Positions 46,222 to 54,732 are shown, numbered from the stretch's first letter. The stretch is 62,335 nt of DNA from Cytophagales bacterium (GCA_947457925.1 CANGYA010000002.1:1-62335), one strand, 5' to 3'. The notes: generated from the sequence alone by a model not told the origin. Made by a program: numbers and translations.

Positions 46222-46300
46222 GTACCACAGACTTTAGTCGGGGACGCCTAGTCTGTAATCTCTTGACAATCAAAGACTCACAGACTAAAGTCTGTGGTAC
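46222..46300. repeat. Palindromic element with GACTTTAGTC core, interrupted copy
   Basis: GTACCACAGACTTTAGTC (46222-46239) and GACTAAAGTCTGTGGTAC at the right end (46283-46300). The left arm is interrupted by GGGGACGCCTAGTC (46240-46253), which also occurs with one difference at 5562. The loop matches, in reverse orientation, that of the copy at 20454-20518. Confidence 0.75.
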
Positions 46301-46382
46301 AATACTATCAATTAATTAGTTATTCGTACTTATAAGAAATATTTAGCACTAACATTTTGAATATTAGTGCTAAATTGGAAAG

Positions 46383-46688
46383 TTACAAAGACTCTAAAAT
46401 ACTTCTAAAAGCTACAAATTTTCCTTTGTAACGTCTGGAATGTTCAAATTGTAAGCCTTTGGCAAATTTTTCTTGGTATAACTGGTAATCTGCCATGTTT
46501 TTCGCAAAATATTGTACGGAATAAGTAGTGCCTGTATTTTCTTCTACTTCTGAAAGTAGCCTGAAAAGTTTGTATTCAACAAATAAACCTGTGTGCATGA
46601 CATCAGGAATATGTACTTCTTGCATCCATTGTAGCCATTCAGCAGCTACATCATTCTCTACATTTACAGTTACATTGTATAAAATCAT
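46383..46688 (-). CDS. DUF4286 family protein
   Basis: 101 aa small soluble protein. The pattern MILYNVTVNVENDVAAEWLQWMQEVHIPDVMHTGLFVEYKLFRLL, then YSVQYFAKNMADYQLYQEKFAKGLQ, matches the DUF4286 family, a ferredoxin-like fold found mainly in Bacteroidota. Function unknown. It stands alone between the MATE gene and the TPR gene. Confidence 0.85.
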   Translation of the reverse strand: MILYNVTVNVENDVAAEWLQWMQEVHIPDVMHTGLFVEYKLFRLLSEVEENTGTTYSVQYFAKNMADYQLYQEKFAKGLQFEHSRRYKGKFVAFRSILESL

Positions 46689-46733
46689 GCTATTTATGAT
46701 AAAATTGTTTGTAAAATTATATTTTAAAAACTA

Positions 46734-46809
46734 TAGTTTATTGAATAATTTTTCACTATAGCCCCACCCAACCCTCCCCACTGGGAGGGCTAAAAAGGAA
46801 TTATTCATA
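46734..46809. repeat. Palindromic element, shell with GC-rich core (copy 3), overlapping a stop codon
   Basis: Left TAGTTTATTGAATAATT (46734-46750, degenerate), right AATTATTCATA (46799-46809), core AGCCCCACCC...GGGAGGGCT. The right arm supplies the last two codons and the stop (TAT GAA TAA) of the TPR gene at 46801. Confidence 0.7.
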
Positions 46810-47844
46810 CGATTTTCTTGACCATTTTTGCTTAGTCAAGTCTATTGGATTTTCCACAAACCACGTAATAAAACGGCTAAATTGTGGGGCATTGTCATTT
46901 GTCCATTGCTCAAACTCTGCCTCGTCCCCTTGATTCAACAACCAATGAATGTATGGAATTGTGTAGTCTTCTTGGTCTATCAGTATCCAATAATGTATGA
47001 GATGTGGAAAGTTTGCTTTAAGTTCAGGCGTAGCCAACCACTCTTTTACAAAAGCCTGCCGTAACAAAGCTACCTTTTCTATGGTTGTTCCATGAATGTT
47101 AAGTGTTGTTTTTTTCAAAATATCTCCACAATTTTTACCAAATTTAGACGTAAAACAACTATCAGCTACTTGTATTCTCCATGTAGAATTACTGCTTTGC
47201 ACCACTATTTTAGTGTAAGTATCATACAATAACTTGCTCATTTCATAAGTTCTGGCACTGTTTCTTTCGGCATTGGCAAAGAGTTCTCCATACAAAAGTC
47301 CCCACCAAATATTTCCACCGTTCAAATGCACTTTGGCAGCCCAATAACAATTATTGATAAACTTAGCATCTTCTAAAATTCCTGTTTCAAAATATTCTAA
47401 GGCTATTTCTCTTTGTTTTTTCATCAAATAAATATTGCCTAAATCATGGTAAAACTTACCGTCATGGGGCGAAAGTTTAATCCCTTCTTTATAAAATTCA
47501 ATAGCTTTTTCTTGTTGCCCCAAATTGTCATAACTATTTGCCAATAAACGTATCATATTGGGCGAAACATCTCTATGAGACATTAAAGGGCGTAAAATAC
47601 GCACTACTTGTTTAAAATCTTTGCCTAAAAAATGTACCGAAGCTACTTGGTATTGGTAGTTGATATTGGCTGTGTCTAACTGCTGGGCTTGTTTAAAAAA
47701 CTTCATCGCAGCTTTTACATCTCCACTATCCAAAGCCGACAAGCCCTGTCTGCTTAAAGTACGAGCCTGCTGTTGCGGTGTTTGGGCTACTGCAACACTT
47801 ACAAGCATCAAAAATAAGTAAAAAAAAGTAGTTAGTTGTTTCAT
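46801..47844 (-). CDS. Exported TPR-repeat protein
   Basis: 347 aa with a signal peptide (ends AVAQ, about residue 20). The N-terminal half holds about four TPRs (for example SRQGLSALDSGDVKAAMKFFKQAQQLD, NSYDNLGQQEKAIEFYKEGIKLSPHDG, LGNIYLMKKQREIALEYFETGI). The C-terminal half is unrecognised, with NSTWRIQVADSCFTSKFGKNCGD, two Cys that could form a disulfide, and no enzymatic motif. It may act as a periplasmic or outer-membrane scaffold. The stop lies inside a palindromic repeat. A hairpin at 47899-47954 separates it from the adaptor gene upstream. Confidence 0.8.
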   Translation of the reverse strand: MKQLTTFFYLFLMLVSVAVAQTPQQQARTLSRQGLSALDSGDVKAAMKFFKQAQQLDTANINYQYQVASVHFLGKDFKQVVRILRPLMSHRDVSPNMIRLLANSYDNLGQQEKAIEFYKEGIKLSPHDGKFYHDLGNIYLMKKQREIALEYFETGILEDAKFINNCYWAAKVHLNGGNIWWGLLYGELFANAERNSARTYEMSKLLYDTYTKIVVQSSNSTWRIQVADSCFTSKFGKNCGDILKKTTLNIHGTTIEKVALLRQAFVKEWLATPELKANFPHLIHYWILIDQEDYTIPYIHWLLNQGDEAEFEQWTNDNAPQFSRFITWFVENPIDLTKQKWSRKSYE

Positions 47845-47898
47845 ATATTCCTGAAAAACAAAGAGTTAATGGGTTATTGCTATCTATTTTATTGCACC

Positions 47899-47954
47899 AC
47901 AAGGACACTTAAAACACAAGTTGAGTAACTATCATTGTGTTTGAGTGTCCTTGT
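47899..47954 (-). terminator. Hairpin terminator after the RND adaptor
   Basis: ACAAGGACACTTAAAACACAA (47899-47919) pairs with 47935-47954 with one bulge or mismatch. It lies just past the minus-strand adaptor. Confidence 0.6.
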
Positions 47955-47993
47955 AGGAGAATTTTTTGAGAAAGAATTACTTGTTAGGAAGTA

Positions 47994-49373
47994 TTATTCT
48001 TCTTCTTTCTTATCTTTTTTCTTTTCTTCTTTCAGCTTCACTTTTTCACCATCTTTTAACTTTTTAGAAACAGCCGTAAAAGGTCCTGTGATTACTTCAT
48101 CACCTTCTTGTAAGCCCGACAAAATTTCTATATTGTCAAAATCACTGATGCCTGTGGTAACTTCTACCATTTTAGCCTCACCGTTTCTCATCACAAAGAT
48201 TACTTCTTTAATGTCTTCTTTTTGCGAAGATTTTTTGCTGTCGTCTGCTGGCTTTTCGTCTTTGTTTTCCTCACCTTCAGGGCTATCTAAGGCTTTCATG
48301 TTACGAGTAGTTACGGCAGACAAAGGTACAGACAAGACATTTTCTTTGCGGTTGGTCAAAACCTCTACGCTGGCAGTCATACCGGGGCGGAACGGATAAC
48401 GCATTCTGTTTGTAATCAAAGATTGGTAAGACGTAGGCAACATACGAATTTTTACTTCAAACTCCGTAACGCCGTCTGTCAAGGCAGAAGCCCCTACGGT
48501 TTCTTTGGCAGAGTTCGCAATAGAAGTTACCACACCTTTGAATTTTTGTTTGGTATGTGAATACGCATCTACATCTACGATTGCCGTATCGCCTAATTTG
48601 ATACGAATAATGTCGTTTTCATTCACATCTACTCGTACTTCCATTGTATTCAAATCCGCAATTCTCAACATTTCTGTACCTGCCATTTGCACAGTACCTA
48701 CCACTCTTTCGCCTTTTTTCACTGCCAATTTAGACACGATACCACCCATAGGGGCAGAAACCATTGTCAAAGACAAGTTTTCTCTGGCTTCTTTTACAGA
48801 TGCCTCCGCACTTTGTACCGTAAACCTTGATGCCTCAATAGTTTGTTTGGCTGCATTAAAGTCGGCTTGGGCAGATTCGTAGCTGGCTTTTGCCGTTTCC
48901 AATTCGGCTTGCGAAGCTACCTTCATGCTATACAATTTTTGCACTCTTTCGTATTCGTTTTTACTTCTTTCCAACTGTGCTTTAGACTGTTCTAAACGGG
49001 CAATGGTTTGTGAAAGTGTAGCTTTTTGTGTATTCAAAGACGCAGATGTTCTGTCGACAATAGATTGGTAGTTGTCGGGGCGAATTTTGAGCAACAACTG
49101 TCCTTTTTGCACAGAGTCGCCTTCGGCTATCCACAGCTCCCTGATTTCTCCCGAAACGTCTGGAGCTAATTTTACTTCCACTTCGGGCTGTAATTTACCA
49201 GACGCACTGACTTTTTCAATAATCGTAAGGCGTTGGGCTTTGGCTAAGGTAACTTCGGTAGCTTTTTTGCCACCTATCCAACCTCTGGATTTTGCCACCA
49301 ACAACCCGACTACCACAACGGCAACTACACCGCCGATAATATACCAAGTTTTTTTAGAGTTAGGCTTTGCCAT
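47994..49373 (-). CDS. RND/ABC efflux periplasmic adaptor (MacA/HlyD type)
   Basis: 459 aa. N-terminal membrane anchor (SKKTWYIIGGVVAVVVVGLLVAKSRG), lipoyl half-motifs SASGKLQPEVEVKLAPDVSGEIRELWIAEGDSVQKGQLLLKI and APMGGIVSKLAVKKGERVVGTVQMAG, a long coiled coil between (about residues 105-195; ERSKNEYERVQKLYSMKVASQAELETAKASYESAQADFN), then beta-barrel and membrane-proximal domains ending GLQEGDEVITGPF. A charged insertion (about 380-410; EGEENKDEKPADDSKKSSQKEDI) and a Lys/Glu-rich C terminus are unusual. It connects an inner-membrane MacB- or RND-type pump with TolC. No pump is next to it in the window; the lone permease at 3962 is a possible but distant partner. Confidence 0.9.
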   Translation of the reverse strand: MAKPNSKKTWYIIGGVVAVVVVGLLVAKSRGWIGGKKATEVTLAKAQRLTIIEKVSASGKLQPEVEVKLAPDVSGEIRELWIAEGDSVQKGQLLLKIRPDNYQSIVDRTSASLNTQKATLSQTIARLEQSKAQLERSKNEYERVQKLYSMKVASQAELETAKASYESAQADFNAAKQTIEASRFTVQSAEASVKEARENLSLTMVSAPMGGIVSKLAVKKGERVVGTVQMAGTEMLRIADLNTMEVRVDVNENDIIRIKLGDTAIVDVDAYSHTKQKFKGVVTSIANSAKETVGASALTDGVTEFEVKIRMLPTSYQSLITNRMRYPFRPGMTASVEVLTNRKENVLSVPLSAVTTRNMKALDSPEGEENKDEKPADDSKKSSQKEDIKEVIFVMRNGEAKMVEVTTGISDFDNIEILSGLQEGDEVITGPFTAVSKKLKDGEKVKLKEEKKKDKKEEE

Positions 49374-49505
49374 AATTGTAATGAAGATAGATTTTTTAAG
49401 TTAGTAATAATGCACAATCATCAAATTAGATGTAGGCAAATGTACTGATTCGCCACGTATTCGCATAAAACCTATTAGAGTTTTATTTTGCTTTTTGTGC
49501 CTAAT

Positions 49506-49590
49506 AGAATTTTATGAATGTATTTTGTAGCACCTCACCCTGCCCTCTCCATTTGGAGAGGGTTCTTTGGAATGGTTCATGAACCCTAAT
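49506..49590. repeat. Palindromic element, degenerate shell with GC-rich core (copy 4), overlapping a stop codon
   Basis: Left part TAGAATTTTATGAATG (from 49505), right part TTCATGAACCCTAAT (up to 49590), core CACCTCACCCTG...TCTCCATTTGGAGA. The FkbM stop (reverse of CTA, 49586-49588) lies in the right arm. The core is nearly the reverse complement of the insert at 21401-21499. Confidence 0.65.
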
Positions 49591-50398
49591 GAGTAGGTTT
49601 TGCTTGAAATACTAAGAGGTTATAGGCTATTTGTTCTACTTCATAGCCAAAAGATTTTACCCACTGGATAAGTTCTTCCTCACTTTGTCCCATTGTTTGT
49701 AGGGTGTAGTGGTGAATTTCTACCAATAAATATTGGATACGTTGAGCTTGTAAAAGATTTTTCGCCCCTTTAAGTGCCTCCAATTCAAAACCCTCAATGT
49801 CTATTTTTATCAACTTGATGCTTTGCGGGAAAACGTCTGTAAGGTGGTCTAAAGTCTGAATGTAAATATGTTGTTGCCCATATAACCATTTGCGAAGGGC
49901 TGGAAACGATACTTTGAAGTTAAATTCATTGGCAAAACTACTTGCCCCTGTGTTTAGGCTTGAGTACAAATTAATCATGGTTTCGCCTGTAGTTGCACCA
50001 ATGCCATAGGGTAAAATCTGCACATTCCCACATTCATTCAGCGAAGCATTTTTGGTAATCACTTCCCACAATCTTTGTTGCGGTTCTATGGCAAAAACTC
50101 TACCCGTATTGCCCACAATTTTGGACGCAATGATAGAAAAGAATCCTTCATTAGCCCCTAAGTCTATAAATGTATCTCCTTTGGCTAACAAAGATGATAT
50201 TTTGCTGGTCATGAGTTCTTCGTAAGCCTCGTTGTTGGTCAATTTTAAGCCGAAATCCGACAAAGGGTCTATATAAAGGCGTAAACCGTTGGGCAGTTGG
50301 TGTATGGTGCGTTGCACCCTCAAAAACCACTTTAAGAGTAAAGCTGCTTCTATTGGACGAATCTTAGTGGCTATAAATTGGGCTGTGCTTGGTTTCAT
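49586..50398 (-). CDS. FkbM-family methyltransferase
   Basis: 270 aa. Class I methyltransferase with SAM motif DTFIDLGANEGFFSIIASKIVGNTGRVFAIEPQQRL, ENASLNECGNVQILPYGIG, then TLDHLTDVFPQSIKLIKIDIEGFELEALKGAKNLL, which is the FkbM signature (KIDIEGxE). Such enzymes methylate hydroxyls of sugars or polyketides; the acceptor is unknown. Its stop is in a palindromic repeat. It is the first minus-strand gene before a 294-bp divergent gap, where I see only AT-rich DNA. Confidence 0.9.
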   Translation of the reverse strand: MKPSTAQFIATKIRPIEAALLLKWFLRVQRTIHQLPNGLRLYIDPLSDFGLKLTNNEAYEELMTSKISSLLAKGDTFIDLGANEGFFSIIASKIVGNTGRVFAIEPQQRLWEVITKNASLNECGNVQILPYGIGATTGETMINLYSSLNTGASSFANEFNFKVSFPALRKWLYGQQHIYIQTLDHLTDVFPQSIKLIKIDIEGFELEALKGAKNLLQAQRIQYLLVEIHHYTLQTMGQSEEELIQWVKSFGYEVEQIAYNLLVFQAKPTH

Positions 50399-50692
50399 TT
50401 TGAAATAAAATTGAGAATAAAAGCAAAAAATAACAGCTTGACAATGTGTTTATTGCGAAAATCAATAAAGTAATAATCGTAGTTGTTTTCTTTGCCAAAT
50501 AGGTAATTTAACAAATTTAGAAGTTAAAAGAAAGAAACAAAAAAGACTTGTCTTGTTTTTTACTTGTGATACCATCTTTGTTATTAAGTATGTAGTATAT
50601 TCACAACAAATTGGTAGTAGAGCCAGCATAATTTACAAATAACAAACTACTCATTGTTTACTTCTTTACTTACAACCTAACTACTTTGGCTT

Positions 50693-52858
50693 ATGTACTC
50701 ACTAAAAACATTCTTACTTCTCTGTTTTTTGCTTGCTAACTACTTCTCATTTGCCCAACGCCAACAAATAGACAGTCTGCAACGCATTGTGCAGCAACTT
50801 CAACAAAATAAAAATTTTGAACAAGATACTTTTTATATCAAACAACTACAAAGTTTAGCAATCCATTATGTCTATGTGTACCCAGATTCTACGATTTTAT
50901 TAGGAAAAAAAGTGCAAGTTCTTAGCAAGGAGATAGAGTACCAACGAGGTAACTTGTACGGCTTAATGGCTATTTTGGCTGGTAACCAAGCAAAAGGTTT
51001 GAACTACTTGAATCAAGCTTTTTTTGTGGAAGCTATCCAATTAAGTCAAAAATTAGGGGAAAAAAGTATTGAGGCACGTGCCTATAACCAAATGGCAAGT
51101 ATGCTTAGAGATGCTGGCGTAGGAAAAGATTCAGTGGTAGCATTGTACCAAAAATCTTTGCAAATTCGACAAGAATTAAAAGAAATACGCGGAACTATAT
51201 CAAGTATGCACAACATAGGTCTTGCTCATGCGTCTTTCGGAGATTATGAAGCCGCCTTGGAGCAATATTTGGAGGTGCTGAGGCTATCAGAAAAAAATGA
51301 TTTACAAGACCATAAAGGTCATGTACTTTTGAGCATTGCAGAACTCTACACAAAGCAAAATAAATATATAGAGGCTGCTAAATACTATACACAAGCAAAG
51401 GAAATATTTGAACAAATCGGTAATAAAAGAGGGCAAGGCATTATTTTACAAGAATTAGGAGATATGGCACAAAGAAAAGGCGACAAGGTGGCAGCTTTGC
51501 AGTATTACCAACAATCGTTGGCACTGCGAATGGCTATCAAAGACCACAAAGGTATTAGCTACAGTTACAGTAGTTTAGGTAAATACTACCAACAACAAGA
51601 TAGTTTTAGTAAGGCAGTGGAGTATTATACCAAAGCCATTCATACAAAAGAAACCATACACGAAATTACAGAGCTTCCACAAGACTATAATGGTATAGGA
51701 CAGTGCTTTTTGGTATTACACGACTATAAAAATGCCTTACAATTTACTCATAAAGGGCTATACGTTGCTAAAAAAAATGGTACAAAACTACAAATTAGAG
51801 ATTGTTTGCAACTCGTCAGCCAAATCTATAAGACTACAAAATATTATGACTCGTCATTATATTATTTTGAACAATTCAAACTATATGCCGACAGTTTAAA
51901 TAACCAAGATATAGAACGGAAGACAGCACAACTACAAGCCCAATATGAATTTGAAAAGAAAGAAGAACTATTAAAACGTGAACATGAGGTAGAAAAAAGA
52001 ATGTATTTTTGGCTAAACCTACTGATAGTCTGTGTGTTAATAGGAGCTTTAATTTTTAGTATTTACATTTACAAAAGTAGAATACAACTACAAAAATCAT
52101 ATAATAATTTGGCAAAGGCTAATGATACAATACAAATACAAGCAACCGCCTTAGCACAACAAACCCAAGAGTTAGTTACGGCTAACCAAACCAAAGACAA
52201 AATATTTGCTATCATTGGGCATGACCTCAAAAGCCCCATAGCTTCGCTGTTAGGCTTACTGAATTTGTTGGCAAGTCATGATGTTTCACAAGAGGAATTT
52301 ATAGAAATGGCACATCATATAGAGAAAAATTTATCGCAAGTCAATTTTACACTCAACAACCTATTGGAATGGGCAAAAAGCCAACTAAAAGGTATCCAGA
52401 CTGTTCCACAGACCTTACAACTACAAGATTTGGTAGTGGAAAATATGAATTTGTTAGCGGAAATAGCCCGCAACAAAGACATTACAATAACTCCGAATGT
52501 AGCAGCCAACAGCTTTGTATGGGCAGACAGAGAACAGATTAATTTAATACTTCGAAATTTATTGAGTAATGCTATTAAATTCTCAGAAAAAGGTGGGACG
52601 ATTAGTATTAATGCAGAGGAGAAAGAGCAAAAGTATTATGAAATAACTATTCGTGATGATGGTGTAGGTATGTCTGCCGAAAGACTTGCTCGACTATTTG
52701 ACGTACCAACAACAACCTACGGTACAAAAGGCGAAAAAGGTACAGGCTTGGGACTTACTTTGTGCAAGGATTTTGTCCAAAAAAACGGCGGGGAAATATG
52801 GGTAACAAGTGAACCCCATAAAGGTAGCACATTCTATTTCACACTACCCAAAGCATAA
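50693..52858 (+). CDS. TPR-sensor histidine kinase (second copy)
   Basis: 721 aa. Signal peptide (MYSLKTFLLLCFLLANYFSFAQ), tandem TPRs (about 60-400; SMHNIGLAHASFGDYEAALEQYLEVLRLSE, LGDMAQRKGDKVAALQYYQQSLALR), a membrane helix at about 435-455, coiled coil, HisKA with IFAIIGHDLKSPIASL (His510), and HATPase with NLLSNAIKF, DDGVGMS and GTGLGLTLCKDF. Same architecture as 29207-31213, so the two are paralogues. No response regulator is adjacent. A long AT-rich gap precedes the gene. Confidence 0.92.
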   Translation: MYSLKTFLLLCFLLANYFSFAQRQQIDSLQRIVQQLQQNKNFEQDTFYIKQLQSLAIHYVYVYPDSTILLGKKVQVLSKEIEYQRGNLYGLMAILAGNQAKGLNYLNQAFFVEAIQLSQKLGEKSIEARAYNQMASMLRDAGVGKDSVVALYQKSLQIRQELKEIRGTISSMHNIGLAHASFGDYEAALEQYLEVLRLSEKNDLQDHKGHVLLSIAELYTKQNKYIEAAKYYTQAKEIFEQIGNKRGQGIILQELGDMAQRKGDKVAALQYYQQSLALRMAIKDHKGISYSYSSLGKYYQQQDSFSKAVEYYTKAIHTKETIHEITELPQDYNGIGQCFLVLHDYKNALQFTHKGLYVAKKNGTKLQIRDCLQLVSQIYKTTKYYDSSLYYFEQFKLYADSLNNQDIERKTAQLQAQYEFEKKEELLKREHEVEKRMYFWLNLLIVCVLIGALIFSIYIYKSRIQLQKSYNNLAKANDTIQIQATALAQQTQELVTANQTKDKIFAIIGHDLKSPIASLLGLLNLLASHDVSQEEFIEMAHHIEKNLSQVNFTLNNLLEWAKSQLKGIQTVPQTLQLQDLVVENMNLLAEIARNKDITITPNVAANSFVWADREQINLILRNLLSNAIKFSEKGGTISINAEEKEQKYYEITIRDDGVGMSAERLARLFDVPTTTYGTKGEKGTGLGLTLCKDFVQKNGGEIWVTSEPHKGSTFYFTLPKA

Positions 52859-52943
52859 AAACACCCAAGAAAATTCACAAAAAACTATACAAAAACTACA
52901 ACTATTTTAAAGCCTTTTCGTAAAAATAAAAAAGAGGAAAAAC

Positions 52944-52973
52944 TTGTTTTTTTCGTTTAAACTCTTATTATTG
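52944..52973 (+). promoter_or_regulatory. Bacteroidota-type promoter of a short transcript
   Basis: TTG (52944-52946), exactly 19 nt, then TATTATTG (52966-52973), one mismatch from TAnnTTTG. Transcription would start near 52980, 17 nt before the small ORF. Confidence 0.55.
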
Positions 52974-52996
52974 CATTCATAAACACTGCATATAAA

Positions 52997-53125
52997 ATGC
53001 TACTACAACATAACGATATAAACTTACAACCAAATGCCATTTTAGCAGGTAGCTGTCAAGCTATTTCGTGTTGGCTGCGTTGTTGCGAATATCTGGGTGT
53101 AGCACATTGCAAGTTGGTCAAGTAA
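52997..53125 (+). CDS. Possible 42-aa Cys-rich peptide, unknown
   Basis: ATG at 52997 to TAA at 53123. The product begins MLLQHNDINLQPNAILAG and its second half has five Cys (SCQAISCWLRCCEYLGVAHCK). There is a promoter match just upstream and a good terminator downstream, so the unit of about 215 nt is bounded as a transcript. No known family recognised; no leader-type or signal peptide. It may instead be an untranslated small RNA. Confidence 0.4.
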   Translation: MLLQHNDINLQPNAILAGSCQAISCWLRCCEYLGVAHCKLVK

Positions 53126-53151
53126 TTTTACTCTCCTAACAGCATATAGAC

Positions 53152-53193
53152 ACACCCAAACTTACTTCTATCAAAAAAAGCAGGTTTGGGTGT
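53152..53193 (+). terminator. Terminator of the small-ORF unit
   Basis: ACACCCAAAC (53152-53161) pairs with GTTTGGGTGT (53184-53193), followed by TTTATTTT. Confidence 0.75.
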
Positions 53194-53442
53194 TTTATTT
53201 TACCTACTTTCTACTTCACATTTTGTCAGGTTTACCGCAAACGGAACACTTATTGCAATACAAAGGATAAAAAATAGCTTAAAAATTTGTATTTGTGTTA
53301 AAAATGTGTTAAAGCTACCAAAACAAAGTAACGATTTTTTTTGTACCAACGTACATACATTACGTAGTGAGAGGCTTACTTGCACTCACAAACTAACAAT
53401 CAAACAATAACCTATTTTCTTTCACCACAAACTCCTACTATT

Positions 53443-53631
53443 ATGAAAACTGTTTGGAACAATTCTCGAACTTCCGACACCCAAAGAGGTAAAGGCGAAA
53501 GACGTACAGACCGTACTCCTCGCCCTGAAACAGGAAGCCAAAAAGAACAAAAATCTGGCGAAAAATTAAAGCCAAATAATGTTCTTGTTTCTGAGCAGGC
53601 AGCTGCCTGCTCAGAGATTATTTCCCACTAA
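53443..53631 (+). CDS. Small hydrophilic basic protein, 62 aa, unknown
   Basis: ATG at 53443 gives MKTVWNNSRTSDTQRGKGER..., rich in Arg, Lys, Gln, Glu and Pro, with no hydrophobic segment. The C-terminal part (VSEQAAACSE) is encoded by a perfect 26-bp palindrome (53590-53615), which looks inserted. A clear terminator overlaps the stop by 2 bp. It may be a small DNA- or RNA-binding or unstructured protein. Real status is uncertain, but start and terminator spacing favour a gene. Confidence 0.5.
   Translation: MKTVWNNSRTSDTQRGKGERRTDRTPRPETGSQKEQKSGEKLKPNNVLVSEQAAACSEIISH
53590..53615. repeat. Perfect 26-bp palindrome inside the small gene
   Basis: TCTGAGCAGGCAG followed by its exact reverse complement, with no loop. 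GC-rich relative to surroundings. It could be a protein-binding site or the tail of a mobile palindromic repeat. Confidence 0.7.
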
Positions 53632-53664
53632 AAAGTCATCTTTCACAAAAAAAGATGACTTTTT
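53630..53664 (+). terminator. Rho-independent terminator
   Basis: AAAAAGTCATCTTT (53630-53643) pairs perfectly with AAAGATGACTTTTT (53651-53664), loop 7 nt, T-rich end. Confidence 0.85.
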
Positions 53665-53705
53665 TAATTTAGTACATTCACCTTTAGGCGAATATAATTT
53701 ACAAC

Positions 53706-54641
53706 CTATAACAACCTTTTTTTAGTTGCCTCCAAATCTGCAATAAGTTCTTGCATGACCTCTGCCACAGGACGCACAGCTTGTACTTGCATCGCCACTT
53801 GTCCTATCTCCCACTCCCCTTCTTGCCAATCTCCTTCAAAAATTCCTTTTTTAGCACGTCCTTTTCCTAACAAATCTGTTAGAACTTCGGGAGTAGCTCC
53901 GTTATTTTCTGCCTCTTTTACTTTTTCCCAAAATGGATTTTTGACCAACCGCACAGGTGTTAATTGTTTCATGACTAATTCGGTTTCGCCTTCTTGTAAA
54001 CTCACGATTTTGTCTTTAAAAGCCTGATGTGCAGACGATTCTGTAGTGGCTGCAAACAAAGTACCTATTTGTACGCCCTCCGCCCCTAATGCCAACATTG
54101 CCAAAATAGCACGTCCAGAGGCTATACCACCTGCTGCAATGACAGGAATTTTTACGGTAGCTGCCACCGCAGGAATGAGGCACAGTGTAGTGGTTTCTTC
54201 TCTGCCATTGTGTCCTCCCGCCTCAAAACCTTCTGCAACTATGGCATCTACTCCAGCCTCTTGGCTTTTCAGGGCAAATTTCACACTTGATACTACGTGA
54301 ACTACCGTAACTCCATGTTGTTTCAAGAACGGTGTCCATGTTTTAGGGCTACCCGCCGAAGTAAATACAATTTTTACCCCTTCGTCTATAATCACTTGTA
54401 TCGTTTCTTGAATACGAGAGTACAACAGTGGAATATTTACACCAAAAGGCTTATCTGTGGCTTGTTGGCATTGGCGGATATGCTCACGTAGGAGTTCGGG
54501 AGGCATAGAACCTGCCCCAATTAAGCCCAAACCGCCTGCATTGCTCACCGCAGCAGCCAAACGCCAACCGCTGCACCAAACCATGCCTGCTTGTATGATA
54601 GGATATTGTATGCCAAATAATTTTGTAATGGCTGTAGTCAT
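53706..54641 (-). CDS. Nitronate monooxygenase / FMN-dependent NPD-family oxidoreductase
   Basis: 311 aa TIM-barrel flavoprotein. Signatures: KLFGIQYPIIQAGMVWCSG at the N terminus, SNAGGLGLIGAGSM, GVNIPL, VFTSAGSPKTW, IVAEGFEAGGHNGRE with the catalytic-type His, and the FMN phosphate-binding IAAGGIASGRAILAMLALGAEGVQIGT. The family includes nitronate monooxygenase and FabK-like enoyl reductases; lack of FabK context makes nitronate or another oxidation more likely. Monocistronic minus strand, between a terminator and an exosortase gene. Confidence 0.9.
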   Translation of the reverse strand: MTTAITKLFGIQYPIIQAGMVWCSGWRLAAAVSNAGGLGLIGAGSMPPELLREHIRQCQQATDKPFGVNIPLLYSRIQETIQVIIDEGVKIVFTSAGSPKTWTPFLKQHGVTVVHVVSSVKFALKSQEAGVDAIVAEGFEAGGHNGREETTTLCLIPAVAATVKIPVIAAGGIASGRAILAMLALGAEGVQIGTLFAATTESSAHQAFKDKIVSLQEGETELVMKQLTPVRLVKNPFWEKVKEAENNGATPEVLTDLLGKGRAKKGIFEGDWQEGEWEIGQVAMQVQAVRPVAEVMQELIADLEATKKRLL

Positions 54642-54672
54642 TATTAAATATAGTTAAGGATTAATTTAAAAC

Positions 54673-54707
54673 TAACTCCGCAAGGGCTTGAAACCCTTGC
54701 GGAGTTA
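54673..54707. repeat. CCGCAAGGG hairpin (14-bp perfect arms)
   Basis: TAACTCCGCAAGGG (54673-54686) pairs with CCCTTGCGGAGTTA (54694-54707), loop CTTGAAA. It lies upstream of the minus-strand oxidoreductase and downstream of the minus-strand exosortase. It looks like a REP-type repeat; related hairpins with AAGG...CCTT are at 26042 and 38009. Confidence 0.6.
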
Positions 54708-54732
54708 ATCCATTTGAGCTTTAACAGGAAGT

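Noticed and set aside
52980-53200. 6S RNA, tmRNA or SRP RNA for the short unit
   Set aside because: No complementary 5'/3' arms, no CCA or tag-peptide features, and no SRP-type core sequence.
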